From CAYZPB01 sp964551195 (GTDB taxonomy: Bacteria > Bacillota > Bacilli > Tepidibacillales > Tepidibacillaceae): 12,135 nt of DNA. The notes under the pieces are model-generated. The model saw only the letters and a program-made list of their open reading frames with translations, was not told the origin of the DNA and made no database searches. This document shows, one piece after another, positions 7,856-12,135 of this stretch. Position numbers and translations under genes: made by a program. Location: the NCBI GenBank assembly GCA_964551195.1, contig CAZKBI010000022.1, positions 1-12,135 on the forward strand. The letters run 5' to 3'. Positions within the stretch are counted from its first letter, which is position 1. Each line of letters opens with the position of its first letter.

Positions 7856-8965
7856 TTATAAGTTTATTGATTTTAAGTATTCCATAACTTCTATTTTGTT
7901 GCCTTGGAAAGAAATATCCTTCTTTTTCTTCTCTATTTGGTAATAGTACATGGGGTCATAATATTCCAACAATAAAATTTGGATCCACTCTTCGTGGCTT
8001 TTGCAGCTGCCTATTTCAATTTGAGTCTTAAATGCAGAATCAAATGTATCTAAGAGACGTTTATGGCACTCTCCACCAAGTCGTTTTTCTATCTTATTGA
8101 TACTAGATCTAATATATTTAGCCCATTCAAATAGACCAGTCTCGTTGCCGAATTCTTCTAGGTATTCTGTTTGAGCCTCAAACACGTATTCGTTTATAGT
8201 ATTCTCTATTCTTTCGTCTAGTGATGCATCTAGAATAACTAATATTCCTGTATTAAAGAAATCAACCAGATCTTGTGGGATAAAACATTTACCAACGTGA
8301 CGCCCTTCATCTTCTAGAAGCATGTATTTATGTTTTTCATGCTTATGTTGGATAAGTGCATATGCAAGGTTATTCTCAAAATTTATTTGTGTTGGTTGTG
8401 CATGAATATGTCTTCCGAATGTTGAACCACGGTGGTTTGCTATATTTTCTAAATCGATAAAGTTATCATATTCTCTAAGGAAGACTGTTTTACCAGCCCC
8501 TGTGTAGCCACCAAGAATAATTGGTGTTCCATGTTGTTCTGCTGGGTTAAGAGCACCTAAAAGATAATTGCGAAACGCTTTATATCCACCCTCTATTCTA
8601 GGGATTTTAATCCCGGTTGATTCATAGATCCATTGTTGGGCAATCGCAGAACGGGAGCCGCCCCTAAAACAATAGATTAAACTATCAGGATTTTTTTCAA
8701 TGTAGGAGATCCACGAATTAATTCTTGAATCTCGGTTATCGCCAGAGACCAGTTTATGCCCAAGCAGCATAGCATCTTCCTTACCCTTTTCTTTATAGCA
8801 AAGTCCAACTAGATGTCTTTCATCGTCGTTCATCAAGGGCAGATTGATGGAATTTAAAAAAGCCCCTTTATGATATTCAATTGGGGCACGCACATCAATT
8901 AGCGGTGTTTTATCTATAACAATTTTTTTGAACTCATTTTTTTCATTATTACTCACTATTGTCAC
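7856..8965 (-). CDS. selU: tRNA 2-selenouridine synthase (SelU/MnmH)
   Basis: Replaces sulfur with selenium in (5-substituted) 2-thiouridine at wobble position 34 of tRNA-Lys, -Glu and -Gln, using selenophosphate, by way of a geranylated intermediate. The 369-residue length matches the E. coli protein (364). An N-terminal rhodanese domain (about 10-135) carries the catalytic cysteine C99 in YCFRGGSRS. A P-loop domain follows, with Walker A GGYTGAGKT at 152-160. Other family blocks are IDVRAPIEY, LPLMNDDER, IEGGYKAFR, DLENIANHRGSTFGR and, near the end, LLEYYDPMYYYQIEKK. It lies 5 bases after selD in the same direction, the usual pairing of supplier and user of selenophosphate. The start is uncertain. 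GTG at 8963-8965 is only 2 bases from the AAGGA site at 8968-8972, while GTG at 8954-8956 is 11 bases from it and gives 366 residues. All catalytic features are intact. Confidence 0.96.
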   Translation of the reverse strand: MTIVSNNEKNEFKKIVIDKTPLIDVRAPIEYHKGAFLNSINLPLMNDDERHLVGLCYKEKGKEDAMLLGHKLVSGDNRDSRINSWISYIEKNPDSLIYCFRGGSRSAIAQQWIYESTGIKIPRIEGGYKAFRNYLLGALNPAEQHGTPIILGGYTGAGKTVFLREYDNFIDLENIANHRGSTFGRHIHAQPTQINFENNLAYALIQHKHEKHKYMLLEDEGRHVGKCFIPQDLVDFFNTGILVILDASLDERIENTINEYVFEAQTEYLEEFGNETGLFEWAKYIRSSINKIEKRLGGECHKRLLDTFDSAFKTQIEIGSCKSHEEWIQILLLEYYDPMYYYQIEKKKKDISFQGNKIEVMEYLKSINL

Positions 8966-8970
8966 TATCC

Positions 8971-10002
8971 TTAAATTACTTGGATCAATTTATCACTGCG
9001 TTTGCAAGTATAACCAATGGGCTCTAAACTTAAGCCTTGACTAGCAGCTATTTCTAAAAACTCACTGCTACAATCTTTTTTAACAATTACAAGTAAACCA
9101 CCTGAAGTTTGAGCATCACATAAGACTAATGTTTGCTCATCGCTCATCGCGCCTATTTTATGGCCATAACTCTTATAGTTATTATATGTTCCCCCAGGGA
9201 CAGCGCCGAGCTCGAGGTATTTAATAGTGTTCATAAGCAATGGCACTTTATTATATATAATTGTAGCTGATATTTCGCTTGCCTCACATATTTCGCTTAA
9301 ATGTCCAAGCAATCCGAAACCCGTCACATCAGTTAAGGCAACGACACCATCTAATGCAGAAATTTTGGCGCCGATGCTGTTAAGTTTGCACATTTCATCA
9401 ATAGCTACATTAATATCGCCGGGTTCGATAATTTTCTTTTTCTGAGCAGTTGTAAGTATGCCAATGCCTAATGGCTTAGTTAAGAAAATTTCACAATCAG
9501 CAAGCGCCTCATTATTCTTTTTCAATCGCGAATTTTCAACAAGGCCCGTAACTGCCAGCCCATAGATTGGTTCAGGTGAATCAATGGAGTGGCCGCCCGC
9601 CAATGGGATACCAGCCTCCTCACAGATAGACTGAGCACCGGCAATTACCTGTTTAGCAACTTCAGGTTCAATAATATTGATAGGCCAACCCAAGATTGAA
9701 ATCGCCATAAGCGGGTTACCACCCATAGCGTAAATATCACTTATAGCATTAGTAGCAGCAATTTTTCCAAATATGAAAGGATCGTCAACAATTGGCATAA
9801 AAAAATCGGTCGTGCTAAGAACAGAAGTGCCATCCCCTAAATCATAAGCAGCTGCATCATCTTTACTATTATTGCCTACAATTAAATTTTTATACTTGCT
9901 CGTATCATAGGTTGTATCTAATATTGAATCTAAAATAGCGGGTGCAATTTTACACCCACAGCCAGCTCCATGACTATACTCTGTTAATTTGATATTTTCC
10001 AT
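8971..10002 (-). CDS. selD: Selenide, water dikinase (selenophosphate synthetase)
   Basis: Makes selenophosphate, the active selenium donor, from selenide and ATP. The 343-residue length fits the family (E. coli 347). The N-terminus LTEYSHGAGCGCKIAP is almost the E. coli sequence: C15 and K18 correspond to the catalytic C17 and K20. The codon at residue 15 is TGT, so this is the cysteine form and not the selenocysteine form (TGA) found in a number of anaerobes. Metal and nucleotide blocks are visible: KDDAAAYDLGDG, STTDFFMPIVDDPF, GKIAATNAISDIYAMGG, AGGHSID, TDVTGFGLLGHL and LCDAQTSGG. ATG start with AAAAGGGTG 5 bases upstream. It is first in a two-gene operon with selU, so wobble selenouridine is the one visible use of its product. 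selA, selB and selC are not in this window, so whether the cell also makes selenoproteins cannot be judged. Confidence 0.98.
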   Translation of the reverse strand: MENIKLTEYSHGAGCGCKIAPAILDSILDTTYDTSKYKNLIVGNNSKDDAAAYDLGDGTSVLSTTDFFMPIVDDPFIFGKIAATNAISDIYAMGGNPLMAISILGWPINIIEPEVAKQVIAGAQSICEEAGIPLAGGHSIDSPEPIYGLAVTGLVENSRLKKNNEALADCEIFLTKPLGIGILTTAQKKKIIEPGDINVAIDEMCKLNSIGAKISALDGVVALTDVTGFGLLGHLSEICEASEISATIIYNKVPLLMNTIKYLELGAVPGGTYNNYKSYGHKIGAMSDEQTLVLCDAQTSGGLLVIVKKDCSSEFLEIAASQGLSLEPIGYTCKRSDKLIQVI

Positions 10003-10041
10003 AATAACACCCTTTTGTTTGATATGTTAATTCATACACAT

Positions 10042-10052
10042 ATTATATTATA
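10042..10052 (-). promoter_or_regulatory. Candidate -10 element of the selD-selU promoter
   Basis: Read on the - strand this is TATAATATAAT, two overlapping perfect TATAAT boxes, 40 bases before the selD start. No good TTGACA-like -35 sits 16-18 bases upstream, so the exact promoter is uncertain and other AT-rich positions are possible. Confidence 0.4.
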
Positions 10053-10089
10053 AACCAATCAATAATACACTTTTAGCTGCATAAATAGA

Positions 10090-10109
10090 TCTAAGAGAGT
10101 GCTCTTAGA
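10090..10109. promoter_or_regulatory. Inverted repeat between divergent promoters, candidate operator
   Basis: TCTAAGAG and CTCTTAGA form a perfect 8-bp inverted repeat around AGTG. It sits between the candidate selD -10 and the acyl-CoA ligase promoter, about 27 bases upstream of the latter's -35. It lacks a T tract, so it is not a terminator. A regulator-binding dyad is the best guess; no regulator gene is in the window to link it to. Confidence 0.4.
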
Positions 10110-10136
10110 AGAAAATGTCTAAATGTTCTGAATTTA

Positions 10137-10165
10137 TTGACACCTCCATCTTTAAATAATAATAT
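10137..10165 (+). promoter_or_regulatory. Sigma-A-type promoter of the acyl-CoA ligase gene
   Basis: A perfect TTGACA (10137-10142), a 17-base spacer and TAATAT (10160-10165). Transcription would start near 10172, leaving a leader of about 39 bases with the ribosome binding site in it. It is the closest to consensus of the promoter-like sequences I found in the window. Confidence 0.8.
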
Positions 10166-10196
10166 GAGTTAATATGCTTAGCAGAGTAATTAAGCT

Positions 10197-10201
10197 GGAG
10201 G
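10197..10201 (+). promoter_or_regulatory. Ribosome binding site fixing the ligase start
   Basis: GGAGG lies 9 bases before ATG at 10211. The in-frame TTG at 10202 directly abuts GGAGG and could not be used with it, so the protein begins MSLLNETIGE. Confidence 0.9.
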
Positions 10202-10210
10202 TTGAGAATA

Positions 10211-11872
10211 ATGAGTTTGCTGAATGAAACAATTGGAGAAAATTTAGATAGAATTGCTGCGCTTTATCCAGAAACTGAGGCGTTAGTTGATCCTGAGCGG
10301 AATTTCCGTGTAACTTATCAAGAGTTTAATGAACTATGTCGAACGGTAGCTAAAGGTTTTATGGCTATGGGTATAAAAAGAGGCGATCACCTTGCAATCT
10401 GGGCAACTAATTACCCAGAGTGGGTTCTCACACAATTTGCCACTGCCAAAATGGGTGCCGTGATGATAACGGTTAATACAAATTACAAAATATTTGAACT
10501 GGAATTTATACTAGGTCAATCAGATGCACAGACATTGATTATGAACCGTGGTTTTAAAGATAGTGATTATGTAAAGATTATAAATGAACTATGCCCGGAG
10601 CTAGCTACGGACAAACCCGGTGAGTTGGAGGCTCAACGTTTACCATATTTAAAGAATTTAATTTACTTAGATGATGACACCCCGGCTGGAATGTTTAACT
10701 GGAAATATCTCTACGAATTAGCTGAGCAGGTTAGTGATGAAGAACTAGATGCTCGTCAGGCATCCTTAGATAAAGATGATGTAATTAATATGCAATACAC
10801 TTCAGGCACGACGGGTTTTCCAAAGGGTGTTATGTTGACCCATTATAATGTCCTAAACAATGGTAAAAGCATTGGTGATAATATGAAATTGACGGAGAAG
10901 GATCGAGTGCTAATCCATGTTCCACTTTTTCATTGCTTCGGCTGTGTGCTTGGCACGATGGCCTGCGTTACGCATGGTTCAACGATGGTTCTGAGAAACC
11001 ACTTTAATCCAATTAAGGCGATGGAGATTATTCAGTCGGAAAAATGTACGGGTATGCACGGCGTACCGACAATGTTTATTTCCATTTTGGAAAATGAAAA
11101 TTTCAGCAAATATGATTTTTCAAGCTTGCGCACGGGAATTATGGCTGGTTCGCCATGTCCTGTAAAGACCATGCAACAGACCATCGATAAATTGGGGATG
11201 CATGATGTTACAATCGTTTATGGACAGACAGAAGCTTCTCCTGGATGCACAATGACGACGGTAGATGATTCAATTGAACATCGTGTTAATACAGTAGGAC
11301 GCGTATTGCCTCATATCGAGGCGAAAATTGTTGATCCGGAGACGGGCGAGGACTTACCACCTAATACAAACGGTGAATTCGTTGTCCGTGGCTATAACAT
11401 TATGAAGGGCTATTATAAGCTGCCAGAGGCCACCGCACAAGTGATAGATGAGGACGGCTGGCTGCATACGGGTGACATTGCATCGATGGATGAAGATGGT
11501 TATTATAAGATTACCGGTAGGATTAAGGATATGATTATTCGTGGTGGTGAGAATATCTATCCTAAAGAGATTGAAGAATGTTTGCGTACTAATGAGGCTG
11601 TCTCTGACGTTCAGGTAATTGGTGTTCCAAGCAAGGTTTATGGCGAGGAGATAATGGCCTGTGTTATTCTAAAAGACAATTATCCTCAAACTGAAGAGGA
11701 TATTAAACAATTTGTACTTGATCGCATGGCAAGACATAAGGTGCCGAAATATGTATGGATAATGGATGAATTTCCGATGACTGCGAGCGGTAAAATTAAA
11801 AAGTTTGAGCTCCAAGATCAAGCAATTGTTGAATTTGAATTGCAAGACGCGGCGAATATTGAGACTGCATAG
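10211..11872 (+). CDS. AMP-forming acyl-CoA ligase (medium/long-chain fatty acid type)
   Basis: 553 aa from ATG at 10211. It activates a carboxylic acid as acyl-AMP and transfers it to CoA, in the cytoplasm. The adenylate-forming superfamily motifs are all present: P-loop YTSGTTGFPKG (196-206), YGQTEASPG (from 337), GWLHTGDIA (416-424), hinge GRIKD (436-440) with the following RGGENIYPKEIE, and the catalytic lysine K528 in TASGKIKK near the end. The overall pattern resembles FadD-like and B. subtilis YngI-like ligases for medium or long fatty acids. The true substrate cannot be read from sequence, and aromatic or branched acids are possible. It has its own strong promoter and is divergent from selD. 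It is followed 29 bases later, without a terminator, by a TIM-barrel isomerase-type gene. It is intact, with no missing key residue. Confidence 0.93.
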   Translation: MSLLNETIGENLDRIAALYPETEALVDPERNFRVTYQEFNELCRTVAKGFMAMGIKRGDHLAIWATNYPEWVLTQFATAKMGAVMITVNTNYKIFELEFILGQSDAQTLIMNRGFKDSDYVKIINELCPELATDKPGELEAQRLPYLKNLIYLDDDTPAGMFNWKYLYELAEQVSDEELDARQASLDKDDVINMQYTSGTTGFPKGVMLTHYNVLNNGKSIGDNMKLTEKDRVLIHVPLFHCFGCVLGTMACVTHGSTMVLRNHFNPIKAMEIIQSEKCTGMHGVPTMFISILENENFSKYDFSSLRTGIMAGSPCPVKTMQQTIDKLGMHDVTIVYGQTEASPGCTMTTVDDSIEHRVNTVGRVLPHIEAKIVDPETGEDLPPNTNGEFVVRGYNIMKGYYKLPEATAQVIDEDGWLHTGDIASMDEDGYYKITGRIKDMIIRGGENIYPKEIEECLRTNEAVSDVQVIGVPSKVYGEEIMACVILKDNYPQTEEDIKQFVLDRMARHKVPKYVWIMDEFPMTASGKIKKFELQDQAIVEFELQDAANIETA

Positions 11873-11901
11873 TCGATATTGATAAACGAAGGGGTGATCA
11901 T

Positions 11902-12135
11902 ATGAAAGTTAGTTTTTCTACATTAGGATGTCCAACTTGGTCATGGGAGGATATTCTCGCGATGACTAAGGATCTAGGCTATGATGGAATTGAAGTACGT
12001 GGCATAGAAAATGAGCTTTATGCTCCCAATAGCGGGCCTTTTCTGCCAGTAAATATTGAGGCGACGAAGGCAACACTGCGAGATAAGAATATCGAAATAC
12101 CTTGTTTAACATCTGCTAGCTATATTTTTGACAAA
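11902..12135 (+). CDS. Sugar phosphate isomerase/epimerase-type TIM-barrel protein, 3' end missing
   Basis: The first 78 residues are in the window and the frame is open to the last base. ATG start with AAGGGGTG 5 bases upstream. The start MKVSFSTLGCPTWSWEDIL, then GYDGIEVRG, is typical of the xylose isomerase-like TIM-barrel superfamily (COG1082: IolE/IolI-like isomerases, epimerases and dehydratases, related to AP endonuclease 2). It shows the first beta strand, the first helix and the second strand with a probable substrate-contacting glutamate. The metal-binding residues would lie further on and are not visible. It is probably co-transcribed with the acyl-CoA ligase, but the pairing does not point to a known pathway. 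Superfamily assignment is secure, substrate unknown. Confidence 0.85.
   Translation, partial: MKVSFSTLGCPTWSWEDILAMTKDLGYDGIEVRGIENELYAPNSGPFLPVNIEATKATLRDKNIEIPCLTSASYIFDK

Noticed and set aside
9956..9961. Selenocysteine codon at the SelD active site
   Set aside because: The two codons here (residues 15 and 17 flank it) read TGT, so the residue is cysteine.
10202..10210. TTG start for the acyl-CoA ligase
   Set aside because: It directly touches the GGAGG site; ATG at 10211 has normal spacing.

Overview
The window looks like chromosome of a low-GC, strictly anaerobic Bacillota (Clostridia-like) bacterium. I base this on the AT-rich codon use, strong GGAGG/AAGGGG-type ribosome binding sites, GTG starts, oxygen-sensitive activase/2-hydroxyacyl-CoA dehydratase-type genes, and a large secreted multi-domain protein of Gram-positive type. 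I cannot name the species. The window holds eight genes, two of them cut by its edges. There are no rRNA or tRNA genes, no CRISPR array and no transposase, and no stretch over 300 bases lacks a gene.

Region 1 (1-3400, + strand): a truncated ASKHA/DUF2229 activase-type gene is followed 4 bases later by a COG3581-type partner. In many relatives these are parts of one protein of about 1400 residues; here they are two translation units. A strong intrinsic terminator at 3367-3400 closes the unit.

Region 2 (3507-7850, + strand): a small SSB-like OB-fold gene (110 aa, no acidic C-terminal tail) is followed 6 bases later by a 1329-residue exported protein. That protein has a signal peptide, many beta/Ig/PKD-like segments, and what looks like an alpha/beta domain interrupted by short aromatic/glycine-rich repeats. 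It is the least explained part of the window.

Region 3 (7856-10002, - strand): selD and selU (mnmH) form a two-gene operon. SelD makes selenophosphate from selenide and ATP, and SelU uses it to convert 2-thiouridine to 2-selenouridine at the tRNA wobble position. A hairpin at 7817-7850 lies between the convergent units.

Region 4 (10003-12135): a 208-base divergent intergenic region carries a near-consensus + strand promoter (TTGACA-N17-TAATAT), a candidate selD -10 element and an 8-bp inverted repeat between them. The + strand unit begins with an AMP-forming acyl-CoA ligase and continues, 29 bases later, into a TIM-barrel sugar phosphate isomerase/epimerase-type gene cut by the window end.

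Most of this is recognisable metabolism and tRNA modification. The main unknown is the SSB-like/giant exported protein pair.
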